A DNA stretch of 64,000 bases from Candidatus Kouleothrix ribensis (lineage in GTDB: Bacteria; Chloroflexota; Chloroflexia; Chloroflexales; Roseiflexaceae). Position numbers and translations under genes: made by a program. The notes under the pieces were generated by a model. That model searched no databases and was not told the origin of the DNA. It saw only the letters and a list, made by a program, of their open reading frames with translations. The stretch lies in the NCBI GenBank assembly GCA_016722075.1, contig JADKGW010000001.1, positions 2,542,001 through 2,606,000 on the forward strand, in the 5' to 3' direction. Of this stretch, positions 43,718 to 52,496 are shown one piece after another. Position 1 is the first letter of the stretch, and every line of letters begins with the position of its first letter.

Positions 43718-44359
43718 ATGACACTACTCGATGCGCTGTTGCGCTTGCTGTTCCCCGATCGCTGTGCGGGCTGCCGCCGGCTCGGCGCGCTGTTCTGTGC
43801 GAGCTGCCAGGCCGCCCTGCGGCCATATACGCCCGATCGGCGCGCGCCACCCGCCGGCCTGGCCCAGGTATCGATCGGCTACGTCTTCCAGTCGCCGCTG
43901 CGCGAGGCCATCCACCAGCTCAAGTACCGCAAGGCTCAGCGTGTAGCCGAGCCGCTTGGCACGCTGCTGGCTACACAGATTGCCGCGCAGGCGCGCGAGC
44001 TCGACGCAGTGTTGGCGGTGCCGCTCCACGCCGATCGGCTGGCCGAGCGTGGGTTCAACCAGGCCGAAGCGCTGGCGCGTGCGGTGGCGCGCGGGCTACG
44101 GCTGCCGCTGATCAGCGGCCCGCTGGTGCGCGTGCGCGCCACCGAGCAGCAGGCCACCCAGGCCGATAGCCGGGCGCGGGCCGAGAATATGCGCGGGGCA
44201 TTTGCGTGGCAAGGCGCGCCGCCGCCTGCGCGCCTTGTGCTGGTCGATGATGTCTATACCACCGGCGCGACCATGGGCGCGTGCGCCGAGGCCCTGCGCC
44301 ATGCCGGTGCAGCCAGCGTCTGCGGGTTGGCGCTGGCGCGCAGCCAGCTCAAGCCATAG
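43718..44359 (+). CDS. ComF family phosphoribosyltransferase-like protein
   Basis: The 213-residue protein starts with a zinc-ribbon (FPDRCAGCRRLGALFCASC) and has a type I phosphoribosyltransferase fold with the PRPP motif LVLVDDVYTTGATMGACAEAL. This is the ComF/GntX pattern; ComF proteins take part in DNA uptake or processing of nucleotides. No other competence genes are nearby, although Flp-type ATPase genes converge from the right. A TATACTAT -10-like element lies at 43673-43680. The hairpin at 44367-44412 ends the transcript. Confidence 0.88.
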   Translation: MTLLDALLRLLFPDRCAGCRRLGALFCASCQAALRPYTPDRRAPPAGLAQVSIGYVFQSPLREAIHQLKYRKAQRVAEPLGTLLATQIAAQARELDAVLAVPLHADRLAERGFNQAEALARAVARGLRLPLISGPLVRVRATEQQATQADSRARAENMRGAFAWQGAPPPARLVLVDDVYTTGATMGACAEALRHAGAASVCGLALARSQLKP

Positions 44360-44366
44360 ATCGACG

Positions 44367-44412
44367 ATCAAGCACCGAGAACCGGCCGCGCGGCCAGTTC
44401 TCGGTGCTTGAT
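44367..44412. terminator. Bidirectional terminator between comF-like and cpaF-like genes
   Basis: A perfect 16-bp stem (ATCAAGCACCGAGAAC arms) encloses an inner GGCC/GGCC hairpin. It lies between convergent genes, seven bases after one stop and 22 before the other. Confidence 0.8.
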
Positions 44413-44434
44413 GCTCGACTCGATACGAATGGAA

Positions 44435-45943
44435 CTACCAGCGACCCTGGCCGGGCATCTGGGTGCCGAACACCGACGGCGGCAGCTTGAAGCCATGCGA
44501 CTCGAGCCGCGAGGTGAAGCGCGGGCGCGTGCCGGTCGGCTTTAGCTCGGTGATCAGCTTACCCTCGGGCGTCTTGCCCTTGATCTCGAGCACGAAGATA
44601 TCCTGCAGCACAATCACGTCGCCTTCCATGCCCTGCACCTCGGTAACATACGCAACCTTGCGCTGGCCATCTTCCAGGCGCGATTGCTGCACGATCAGGT
44701 CGACCGCCGAGGCAACCTGCTCGCGAATGACCTTCAGCGGCATGTCCATGCCCGCCATCATCGCCATCGTCTCCATGCGCGCGCAGGCGTCGCGTGGGGT
44801 GTTGGCGTGCAATGTGGTGAGCGAGCCGTCGTGGCCGGTGTTCATAGCCTGGAGCATGGCCATGGTCTCGCCACCGCGGCACTCGCCGATCACGATGCGC
44901 TCGGGGCGCATACGCAGCGAGTTAATCACCAGATCGTTGATCGACACCCGCCCCGAGCCGTCGATCTCGGCCGGCTTGGCTTCGAGCCGCACGACGTGAT
45001 CCTGGCCCAGCTTAAGCTCGGCGCTATCTTCGATCGTGACGATCCGCTCATCTTCGGGAATAAAGTTCGAGAGCACATTGAGCAGCGTGGTTTTACCCGA
45101 GCCGGTGCCGCCCGAGACGACGATATTCAGCCGGCTGACCACGCAGGCGCGCAGGAACTCGGCCATCTGGTCGGTCATCGAGCCAAAGCGGATCAGGTCG
45201 GTCACCTCGAGCTTCTTCTTCGAGAACTTGCGGATGGTGATGGTCGGCCCGTCGATCGAGCATGGGGAAATGATCGCATTCACACGCGATCCGTCGGGCA
45301 GGCGCGCGTCGACCATGGGCCACTTGCGGTCGATACGCCGGCCGAGCGGGCGGATGATCCGGTCGATCACCTTAAGCACGTGGTCGTCGTTGGCAAAGCG
45401 CACCGGCGTGAGGCTGACCTTGCCGCGCTGCTCGACATACACGACGTTCGGGCCATTCACCATCACCTCCGACACCGCCTCTTCGCGCAGCAGCGGCTCG
45501 ATCGGCCCGAAGCCGAACAGCTCGTCGGTGACCATCTCGTACAGCTTTTTGATCTGAACGTCGCTCAGGCTGACGCCGCTCTGGCGGTAGTAGTTCGTGA
45601 AGCGATCCTGCAGCATACGCTCGGTCTCGGCGCTGCGCTTGAGCTCAGTCTGTGGGCCAAGCGAACCCTGGATGCGATCGACGATCCAGAGCGACAGCTC
45701 GAGGATGCGCTGGTCGGTTGCGCCATTCGCCTCGCTACCAAACGATGCGCCCTGGCCCGACGTGCCCGCCACGATCGCACTCAGGCCGCCCGTCCTCGGC
45801 TCGGGCGCGGCGGGCGGGCTTGGCTCGGGCGGCAGCGCTGCGCTGCGGGGCGGCTCAGGCATAGGCGCCTGCGCCGGTGAAGCGGCCGGCGTGGAAGGCT
45901 CGTTAGGCTGCGGTGCGCCGCCGAGACGCTTCAAAAGTGACAT
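44435..45943 (-). CDS. CpaF/TadA-type secretion ATPase
   Basis: The 502-residue protein has a disordered Pro-rich N terminus (~1-75), the CpaF N-terminal domain and a secretion ATPase domain with Walker A GGTGSGKTT, an Asp box (DERIVTIEDSAEL), Walker B-like RPERIVIGECRGGE and His box SLTTLHANT. It should power Flp/Tad pilus assembly or type II-like secretion. No other Tad machinery (RcpA, TadB/C, pilin, prepilin peptidase) is in the window. It follows the AAA gene by 54 bases on the same strand. Confidence 0.92.
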   Translation of the reverse strand: MSLLKRLGGAPQPNEPSTPAASPAQAPMPEPPRSAALPPEPSPPAAPEPRTGGLSAIVAGTSGQGASFGSEANGATDQRILELSLWIVDRIQGSLGPQTELKRSAETERMLQDRFTNYYRQSGVSLSDVQIKKLYEMVTDELFGFGPIEPLLREEAVSEVMVNGPNVVYVEQRGKVSLTPVRFANDDHVLKVIDRIIRPLGRRIDRKWPMVDARLPDGSRVNAIISPCSIDGPTITIRKFSKKKLEVTDLIRFGSMTDQMAEFLRACVVSRLNIVVSGGTGSGKTTLLNVLSNFIPEDERIVTIEDSAELKLGQDHVVRLEAKPAEIDGSGRVSINDLVINSLRMRPERIVIGECRGGETMAMLQAMNTGHDGSLTTLHANTPRDACARMETMAMMAGMDMPLKVIREQVASAVDLIVQQSRLEDGQRKVAYVTEVQGMEGDVIVLQDIFVLEIKGKTPEGKLITELKPTGTRPRFTSRLESHGFKLPPSVFGTQMPGQGRW

Positions 45944-45997
45944 GGGGTGCTCCTCTCAGAATCTAGTGTGCTGTGTCGTGCGCCATCCACGCCCGGC

Positions 45998-47386
45998 TCA
46001 GGCCAGGTTAACAAAATAGGCCTCGCAGGCGCGATCGATCAGATCTTTCGACATCGCGGGGTTCAGGCCGCGGTACTTGGCCTCATCGAGAATCTGGTCG
46101 CACAGATCGCGCGGATGGCATGCGCGCAGGTCGCGGCGCACCTTCATGTAATGCTCCTGGATCAGGTAGCGCAGCCCATCATCGCTATACGGGATCTGCC
46201 GCGCGCGGCACACCAGCTTGAAAATCTCGCGGTACTCGTCGGGCGTGGGGTTGCCGACCTCGATCTTGTGCCGGATGCGCCGCAGAAACGCGTCATCGAC
46301 CAGATCTTTGGGCGAGAGGTTGGTCGAGAAGACGATCAGCACGTCGAAGGGCACCTCGAGCTTCTTACCAGTCTGTAGCGCCAGGTAGTCGACCTTCTTC
46401 TCGAGCGGCACGATCCAGCGATTGAGCAGATCTTGCGGGCGGCATTTCTGGCGACCAAAGTCGTCGATCAGGAACAGGCCGCCGTTGGCTTTGAGCTGGT
46501 AGGGCGCCTCGTAGACCTTCGAGATCGGGTCGAAGATCAGCTCGAGCTGCTCGAGGATGAGCTCGCCGCCGACCACCACCTGCGGGCGCTTGCACACCAG
46601 CCAGCGCTGATCGAGCTGCACCGGCTGGCTGCTCACGGGCGGCGGCCCGGCGAACGGCCGGCCGGTATCGAGCGTGGGCGGCGGCGCCTGCGCCACCACA
46701 CGATGGATCATCGGGTCGAACAGCTTGATAATCTGGCCATCGAGCTCAACTGCATACGGCAGGATGATATGGCCGCCAAGCATATTCGCGATCCCCTCGG
46801 CGATGGTAGTCTTCCCATTACCGGGCGGGCCATACAAGAACAGCGAGCGGGCCGAATTCGCCGCCGGGCCAATCTTGTCGAACATGCGCTCGTTGATCAC
46901 CAGGCCGCTAAAGGCCGCGCGCACCGTCTGCGCATCGACGACTAGCTCGCCCATCGATTGGCGGCGCACCATGGCAACATACTCGCTCAGCGGCACCGGT
47001 GCAGGCCCGGCATACTGCGAGCGATCGAGCACCTCGTTGGCCTTGATCCGGCCCTTGGTGGTGACGACATACTGAAACGAGCGCTCGCTAAAGCCGCCCT
47101 GCGCGCCAATAATGTCGAGGTATTCTTCGGTCTTGAGGAAGTCGAGCACCTTGTCGAGCACGCCCAGGAACGGCAGCTTGGTCACCTCGGTGATCTGCTG
47201 GGCGGTAATATTGCCATAGAAATACACCACCTTCAGAGCCAGGTCGGTGAGGAAGCCCATGTTCAGCCCGGTTGCCTCGATCGTCGCCGGTTCGGCCGGC
47301 AGCGCCGGCATGGGGTGTAGCAGCGGCCCCGAGGCGGCGTTAGGGGTAGCCCCCGATGTAAATTCACGCAGCGGCGAGATGCTCAT
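45998..47386 (-). CDS. AAA ATPase with chaperone-like role, Flp-pilus associated
   Basis: The 462-residue protein has an N-terminal winged-helix-like part (~45-120) and an AAA domain with Walker A GPPGNGKTT (186-194) and Walker B-like GLFLIDDFGRQ, sensor VFSTNLSPKDLVDDAFLRR, ending with RDLCDQILDEAKY. It matches the ATPase with chaperone activity often encoded beside Flp pilus ATPases. AGGAGG lies eight bases before the start at 47386, which overlaps the upstream small gene by four bases. Its role may be remodelling of the pilus apparatus. Confidence 0.85.
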   Translation of the reverse strand: MSISPLREFTSGATPNAASGPLLHPMPALPAEPATIEATGLNMGFLTDLALKVVYFYGNITAQQITEVTKLPFLGVLDKVLDFLKTEEYLDIIGAQGGFSERSFQYVVTTKGRIKANEVLDRSQYAGPAPVPLSEYVAMVRRQSMGELVVDAQTVRAAFSGLVINERMFDKIGPAANSARSLFLYGPPGNGKTTIAEGIANMLGGHIILPYAVELDGQIIKLFDPMIHRVVAQAPPPTLDTGRPFAGPPPVSSQPVQLDQRWLVCKRPQVVVGGELILEQLELIFDPISKVYEAPYQLKANGGLFLIDDFGRQKCRPQDLLNRWIVPLEKKVDYLALQTGKKLEVPFDVLIVFSTNLSPKDLVDDAFLRRIRHKIEVGNPTPDEYREIFKLVCRARQIPYSDDGLRYLIQEHYMKVRRDLRACHPRDLCDQILDEAKYRGLNPAMSKDLIDRACEAYFVNLA

Positions 47387-47721
47387 CCGCGATCCTCCTG
47401 GCTCTGTGGCTCGGCCCACGGCACCGGGCGAACATCGACCAGCGCGTCGAGCGGGCTGAGCATCACAATATGCTGATAGGCCACAAGCATGAAGCTGCTG
47501 TGGTATAGCAGCGCCTCGCTGGTTGCGTCGTAGACGCGCGCGTCGGTCACCGGCAAGAAGCGCGACATATCGTCGTTCAAGTCGTCCTTGAGGCGCTTGT
47601 CGGGCCGGATGTAGACATGGCCGACGATCACCTGATCTTTGGTGCGAATCAGCGCGGGCAGGGTGTCTTTCGCTACGCGTGGAGTATAGAACTTCCCCTT
47701 GTCATCAAAACGCATGTCCAT
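47383..47721 (-). CDS. Small conserved protein leading the AAA/CpaF row
   Basis: The 112-residue soluble protein has VIVGHVYIRPDKRLKDDLND and ALLYHSSFMLVAYQHIVML, suggesting a compact beta-rich domain. No family is firmly recognised. GAGGAG lies about six bases before the start at 47721; two further Met codons follow within three residues. Its stop overlaps the AAA gene start by four bases, so it is co-translated and is likely a partner. Confidence 0.7.
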   Translation of the reverse strand: MDMRFDDKGKFYTPRVAKDTLPALIRTKDQVIVGHVYIRPDKRLKDDLNDDMSRFLPVTDARVYDATSEALLYHSSFMLVAYQHIVMLSPLDALVDVRPVPWAEPQSQEDRG

Positions 47722-48163
47722 GTCGGCTCCTCGCTGCTCTCTCGAAAGGGGGCGGTTACGCGCTCGGCCGCGCGCAGGGTACACGTTGGGCACAAGCTAT
47801 GCGCTCAGCTGACAGTATAGGCCCTGCCCGATACGAAGGCAATAGTACGCCGGAGCTACTTGGCGTTAGGATCAGTGGCGGTGAGGGAGTGGCTACGCCG
47901 ATCGCCAAAGCGGCGCAGCAGCCGGAAGGGGTGGGGCTGCGGCACGGCAGCCCAGCCCACACACGTGAGAGTGCCTAACAACCGTACCATGGGTCGAGGT
48001 GTCAGGGGCCACAGGCGTGCCCCCGACACCGGGATGATCGCCGCGCATAGCCGGGTTGCACCAGCCGAATCGGCCTGGGCGCTCCGATCGGCGCCGCGCG
48101 GCTGCCTACTGCGCGCTGCTGTAGCGCGAGCTGCGCACGCCGCGCATTGGTCGATGCACAACG
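47722..48163. other. Intergenic region upstream of the AAA/CpaF row
   Basis: This 442-base interval follows the TPR gene and precedes the AAA/CpaF row. It holds one hairpin (47998-48030). I found no convincing gene, promoter or RNA gene. Confidence 0.5.
47998..48030 (-). terminator. Bulged hairpin downstream of the TPR gene
   Basis: GGTGTC/GACACC, GGGG/CCCC and CAC/GTG pair in order with one bulge and one mismatch. It is about 135 bases after the TPR stop on the minus strand, and is only a weak terminator candidate. Confidence 0.35.
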
Positions 48164-49009
48164 CTATTCTTCGCCGAGCTCTTCTTCCTCGCCAATATCC
48201 TGCTCGATATCGTCGAGGCCAAGCTCCTCTTCTTCGCCGCCGAACACCTCTTCCTCAACCTCTTCGCGCGCATCGATGCCGTCGTCGTCGTCGAGCAGCT
48301 CGTCGCCATACTCGTCGTAGCGCGCCGATGAGAAGTACCCGCCATGCAGCGCGCTCTCGCCGAGCTTGCCAGGGAACGACACCCGGCCGCGCTGGCTGGG
48401 ATCCTGGTAGACCTCGCGCAGCAGCACGCGCAGCTGGTGATTATTCGTCTGTGCGACAGCCGCAGCGTAGCGATTACCGCCAATCATCAGCTCGCTGAGG
48501 CGCTGGGCCAGCTTGGGCTCGATCCGGCCGATCACATTGCCGCCGGTATCGAAGATCAGCACGTTGCGGCCCTCGAGCTTAAGCTCGACCTTCTCGCCGG
48601 TGACGACAGCATCGACCACCGGGCTACGTGGCACATCCACCAGCGTCGTCAGCGCTGTCTTACCCGTTTCGGTAATGAACAGCCGCAAGTCGACCAGCTG
48701 GCGTGTTGTGCGCACCGGCGCAGTAGCGGCGCGCACCAGCAGGTCGTTGAGCCGCTCGATATTCTTACGCGCGATTGTGTTGGCCGGGTTGAGCCGCAGC
48801 GCGCTCTGGTAGGAATCGCGCGCCTCGGGCAGCTTACCGAGCTCGAAGTAGGCTTTGCCGAGCCGATTAAGTGTATCGGCATCTTCGCCCAGACTCATCA
48901 GCTGGAGGTTGGTTTCGACAGCCTCCTCCCAGCGATTCTTCGCCGCCAGATCGACCGCTTGGTCTTGAAGACGGCGGCGTAGGCGCAGTTTTTCATCCTG
49001 CTTGGTCAA
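48164..49009 (-). CDS. TPR protein with acidic C-terminal tail
   Basis: The 281-residue protein has two to three tetratricopeptide repeats in its first ~85 residues (LNRLGKAYFELGKLPEARDSYQSALRLNP), then a ~120-residue beta-rich domain (VDAVVTGEKVELKLEGRN, GGNVIGRIEPKLAQRL) and a tail of ~60 residues made mostly of Asp and Glu. The acidic tail suggests binding to basic partners such as ribosomal or nucleic-acid-binding proteins. The TTG start has GGAGG nine bases upstream. It lies 60 bases after the CPBP protease gene on the same strand. Confidence 0.8.
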   Translation of the reverse strand: MTKQDEKLRLRRRLQDQAVDLAAKNRWEEAVETNLQLMSLGEDADTLNRLGKAYFELGKLPEARDSYQSALRLNPANTIARKNIERLNDLLVRAATAPVRTTRQLVDLRLFITETGKTALTTLVDVPRSPVVDAVVTGEKVELKLEGRNVLIFDTGGNVIGRIEPKLAQRLSELMIGGNRYAAAVAQTNNHQLRVLLREVYQDPSQRGRVSFPGKLGESALHGGYFSSARYDEYGDELLDDDDGIDAREEVEEEVFGGEEEELGLDDIEQDIGEEEELGEE

Positions 49010-49069
49010 GCCACATCCCTCCGCAATAGTTCATCGATCCAACACGCCGGCTGCTGCACGTATGCGCTG

Positions 49070-49930
49070 CTACAGCGCCGGGCAGCCGGCCAGGCCAGGC
49101 GTATTGATACACATCACCAGCACAACCAGTGCGACCCCGTTATTGATTGCGTGTGCGATGATGCACGGCAGCAGGCTGCGCGTGTAGTGCATCGTCCACG
49201 CCAGTAGTAAGCCAATCACAACCAGCGGCACCAGCAGGGCGATCAGGCCGCGGCTCACCTCGAGCGCGTGGACTGCCGCGAACAGCAGCGCGCTGACGCC
49301 ATACGCCAACGGCAAGCCCCAGCGACGCGCTGCAAAGGTCTGGCGAAGCGCGTTGAACACATACCCGCGGAACAGCACTTCCTCGCCAATTGGCGCCAGC
49401 ACCGCCGCGCCGATCATGAACAATGCCTGGCCGACGTAATCGCCCTTGAACAGCGGAAACTGTGCCGATTGATCGGGCACGCTGCCGCCAAACTGCTGGA
49501 ACACACTGCCGAGCGTCAGGTTCGCGATCAGCGCAAGCAGCCCAACGCCGATGCCGATCGCAATCAGCCGCAGCGGGCGCTCGGCCTGGAAGCCGATCGT
49601 GGCGAGCCGCTCGCGGCGGAGCAGGCGCACGCGCACGATCGGGATGAGCACGAAGGCCGCGTTAGTAGCCAGTAGTGTCACAAACAGGCCGTCGGCGCCG
49701 ATCAGCCGCAACGCCTGCGATTGGTCGCGCAGCAGGGCCTGTAGCTCGGCCAGCGACAGCCCCTGCTGGGCCGCGCGCAGGCCGACGAACACCAGCTGTA
49801 CCAGCAGTGTCAGCCCGACGAACGCAAGCATCGCGAGCACAAAATCGAGCGCCATCGCGCCGGCCAGTGGCCATTTACGCCGTGCCGGTGGCTCGGGTGC
49901 CGGCACAAACGGGGCATCGTACTGAGCCAT
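49070..49930 (-). CDS. CPBP family intramembrane protease
   Basis: The 286-residue membrane protein has seven to eight hydrophobic segments and the three CPBP (CAAX prenyl protease 2-like) motifs: EEVLFRGYVF, FAAVHAL and HAINNG, which hold the catalytic Glu and metal/His residues. The start overlaps the last base of the miaB stop (TGATG), so the two are translationally linked. The substrate is unknown; bacterial relatives process prenylated-like or peptide substrates or immunity targets. Confidence 0.88.
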   Translation of the reverse strand: MAQYDAPFVPAPEPPARRKWPLAGAMALDFVLAMLAFVGLTLLVQLVFVGLRAAQQGLSLAELQALLRDQSQALRLIGADGLFVTLLATNAAFVLIPIVRVRLLRRERLATIGFQAERPLRLIAIGIGVGLLALIANLTLGSVFQQFGGSVPDQSAQFPLFKGDYVGQALFMIGAAVLAPIGEEVLFRGYVFNALRQTFAARRWGLPLAYGVSALLFAAVHALEVSRGLIALLVPLVVIGLLLAWTMHYTRSLLPCIIAHAINNGVALVVLVMCINTPGLAGCPAL

Positions 49931-51330
49931 CAGGCCGGGACTCCTTCGCCCAGCAGGTGGCCCTGGAGCGACCACGGGCCAGTCTGGGTCACGCGCACGC
50001 GTGCCAGCCGGCCGATCCAATCGCGATCGTCGGCAAAGAACACCAGCTTGTTGCCGGCAGTGCGGCCGCGCCACCGGCGCTTGTGCTCGCCCTCAACCAG
50101 CACCTCGGCGATTTGGCCGAGTAGCTGGGCATTGCGCTCGGTTGCGATCTGCTCTTGCAGCTGCTCGAGCTCGATCCGGCGGGCCTGCTTCTCGTCCTCG
50201 GGCACTGCCAGCGTCGTGTCGAGCTCCATCGCCCCGGCACGCGTGCCAGGGCGGGCCGAATAGGCGGCGATATGCACCTTATCGAAGCGCAGCTCTTCGA
50301 GCAGCGCGCGCGTGCCCGCGAAGTGCTCGCGCGTCTCGCCGGGGTGGCCCACGATAATATCGGTGGTGAGCGCGATATCGGGCATGGCCGCGCGGATCTT
50401 GCCGACGAGCTCGCGGTAGCGCGCCACGCTATAGCCGCGGCGCATGATCTTGAGCATCTCGTCGTGGCCCGATTGCACCGGCAGGTTGATCTCGTGCTGG
50501 CAGCGCGGCAGCGCCGCTACGGTGGCGATCAGCTTATCGGTCATCCAGGCCGGGTGCGAGGTCAGGAAGCGCAAGCGCACCAGGCCAGGCAGCCCATGAA
50601 CCGCACTCAGCAGGTCGGCCAGGTCGGGCCGGCCAGGCAGATCGTGGCCCCACGAGTCGACAATCTGGCCGAGCAGGGTGATCTCCCTGGCGCCGCGCGC
50701 GACGATCCGGCGCACCTCGTCGGTGATCTCCTCGAGCGGGCGGCTGCGCTCTTTACCGCGCCGCAGAGGGATGACGCAAAACGCGCAGCTCATGTTGCAG
50801 CCATATTGGATCGGCACGTGAACCGACACCGGCGGGTGTAGCCAATCGGCCACCGGCAGTGCCGGCTCATCGGCCTGGTAGAGCGAGTGCGGCGCCAGCG
50901 CAACCACCTCATCGACCGCCGAGGGCGAGACGAAGTGATCGACCACCGGCAGGCGTGCCTCGAAGATCGAGCGGTTGTGCGGGCCGACCATGCAGCCCCA
51001 CAGCACCACCGTCGTGTCGGGTAGCTCGCGCTTGACGCGCTGAAGCTCGCCGAGCTTACCGATGATGCGCTCTTCGGCCGAGGCGCGCACACTGCACGAG
51101 TTCAGCACAATGAAACCAGCCTCCTCGGGCCGGTCGGCGGGCGCATAGCCAACGCCCTGTAGCGCTGCCTCGAGCCGCTCGGAGTCGGAGACATTCATCT
51201 GGCAGCCGACCGTCCAGACATAGTAGCGGCGCTCGCGCGGCGTGATGTCGCGCGATGGCTGCGGCATGCCGCCGGCCAGCTGATCTTTCGGCACGAGTTT
51301 CAGCTCAATCATTACGACCAACCTAACCAT
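49930..51330 (-). CDS. miaB: tRNA-2-methylthio-N6-dimethylallyladenosine synthase MiaB
   Basis: The 466-residue protein has the MTTase N-terminal domain with three cluster Cys (TVGCQMN, LNSCSVRASAE, LWGCMVG), a radical SAM domain with CNMSCAFCVIPLRRGKERSRP, and a C-terminal TRAM domain (GRTAGNKLVFF). These are MiaB features, the enzyme that methylthiolates A37 of tRNAs reading UNN codons. The first ATG (51330) and a second at 51312 are both possible starts; neither has a strong ribosome site. The CPBP gene is translationally coupled to its stop. Confidence 0.9.
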   Translation of the reverse strand: MVRLVVMIELKLVPKDQLAGGMPQPSRDITPRERRYYVWTVGCQMNVSDSERLEAALQGVGYAPADRPEEAGFIVLNSCSVRASAEERIIGKLGELQRVKRELPDTTVVLWGCMVGPHNRSIFEARLPVVDHFVSPSAVDEVVALAPHSLYQADEPALPVADWLHPPVSVHVPIQYGCNMSCAFCVIPLRRGKERSRPLEEITDEVRRIVARGAREITLLGQIVDSWGHDLPGRPDLADLLSAVHGLPGLVRLRFLTSHPAWMTDKLIATVAALPRCQHEINLPVQSGHDEMLKIMRRGYSVARYRELVGKIRAAMPDIALTTDIIVGHPGETREHFAGTRALLEELRFDKVHIAAYSARPGTRAGAMELDTTLAVPEDEKQARRIELEQLQEQIATERNAQLLGQIAEVLVEGEHKRRWRGRTAGNKLVFFADDRDWIGRLARVRVTQTGPWSLQGHLLGEGVPA

Positions 51331-51435
51331 ACACCTAACCAGCCGGTGCAGCCGGGAGGCATTATACCTGTTTTAGAAGCCAACCGCAACCAAATCACCG
51401 CTGGTAGATTGCGCGTATTGCAACCAGCGCTGCGA

Positions 51436-52071
51436 TCACCACACGATGATCGGCAGATCGTTGGCGATGCTCTGGTTGGCCGCCTCGCGCAGCACCTGCA
51501 GGCAGCGGAACGGTGGGCTGCCGGTGGCAACCCCGGCCTGCTGAAGCAGCCCATCCAGCTCGGTCAGCTCGCGCTGCAGGCCCACCGACGAGCCAAAGCT
51601 AATGTAGGGATCCTCGGTATCCTCATCGTCGGCGACTACCTCTTCATCGGCCTCGAGCCAGATTGGCTCGGCAAAATCGACCGGCAGGTAGTAACCGCCA
51701 TCGGCCTGATGGTTGATCAGATGCGGGAAGCGCGTAGCCTGCTCGCCATCCCAGATCGCCACCAGCGCCGGATCGGGCTCGCCGTCGTCGGGCGGGCCGG
51801 CCTTGATCAGATCGGCGACATCACGACCCTGCTCGATATACGCGGCCAGCTGGCGCAGCTGGTAGAGATCCATGAAACGGTCGATACCGCCTTCCCACAG
51901 CTCGACGCCTGGGCGCGACAGCAGATCGACCTCGATGCCTTCCTCGCGCAGCAGATCCTGAATATCCGACAGCCACTCGCGCTCATCATCAAAGAGATCG
52001 CGATCCTCCTCCGGCCGCGTAGTAAACATCGAGCCGACTACGAGATCGAGCTCAGTCGTGCGATCTGACAT
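51436..52071 (-). CDS. Uncharacterised acidic protein
   Basis: The 211-residue protein is soluble, strongly acidic (DEEVVADDEDTEDP, DEREWLSDIQDLLREEGIEVDLL) and has no recognised domain. GAGGAG lies seven bases before the ATG at 52071. Its stop is about 105 bases before miaB on the same strand. Function unknown; the MITE-like element lies about 170 bases upstream. Confidence 0.65.
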   Translation of the reverse strand: MSDRTTELDLVVGSMFTTRPEEDRDLFDDEREWLSDIQDLLREEGIEVDLLSRPGVELWEGGIDRFMDLYQLRQLAAYIEQGRDVADLIKAGPPDDGEPDPALVAIWDGEQATRFPHLINHQADGGYYLPVDFAEPIWLEADEEVVADDEDTEDPYISFGSSVGLQRELTELDGLLQQAGVATGSPPFRCLQVLREAANQSIANDLPIIVW

Positions 52072-52496
52072 ATGTGTACTCCTCACGTGACGACACTCCA
52101 GCGCCACCGTTTCACTCGTATACTGTAAGACATAGCAGTATACCATGTTCTGTACTGTTCATTGCATGCACGCCGCCGGCATGCTATGCTGTAGCCGGCC
52201 AATTCGCGGCGGGGCCGCGCGGCCGGATCAGCTTATTGACACGACGTACGCAGTCGGCGTTTTTTTTGCCTGCGGCAGCATGGTACTTTCTATTCTATTG
52301 TTTTCGGTTTTTGCGCTCTGCGAGCGCAAAAACCGAAAACCAAAAAAAAAGATATAGTACCGCTCTGCCGAAGGCAGAAATTACCCGAAACGCGGGCCAC
52401 TGCGTAACTTGTGTTATTGATACGACTAGCGATTGAACCGTTCGTTAGCCGGAAGCGCCACCGCACGCTTGCGCCAGCGCCAACCGCCAGGCAGCT
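52072..52496. other. Divergent intergenic region carrying an inverted-repeat element
   Basis: The gap between the acidic protein (minus) and the DA1-like gene (plus) is largely the element at 52239-52414. I see no gene in the remainder; a frame running through the element encodes no recognisable protein. Confidence 0.6.
52239..52414 (+). mobile_element. MITE-like element, copy 2
   Basis: This 176-base copy aligns end to end with the minus-strand reading of 9965-10133. Its ends, ACACGACGTACGC and GCGTAACTTGTGT, are a decayed version of the 13-base inverted repeats of copy 1. The centre forms a long hairpin, GTTTTCGGTTTTTGCGCTC with its complement around TGC, near 52310-52340. Conserved blocks are GCCTGCGGCAGCATGG and CTCTGCCGAAGGCAG. 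A-tracts inserted around the centre explain the extra length. No transposase is encoded. Confidence 0.75.

Noticed and set aside
52145..52357. 70-codon frame running into MITE copy 2
   Set aside because: It changes from unrelated sequence to element sequence, has no ribosome site, and the element is otherwise non-coding.
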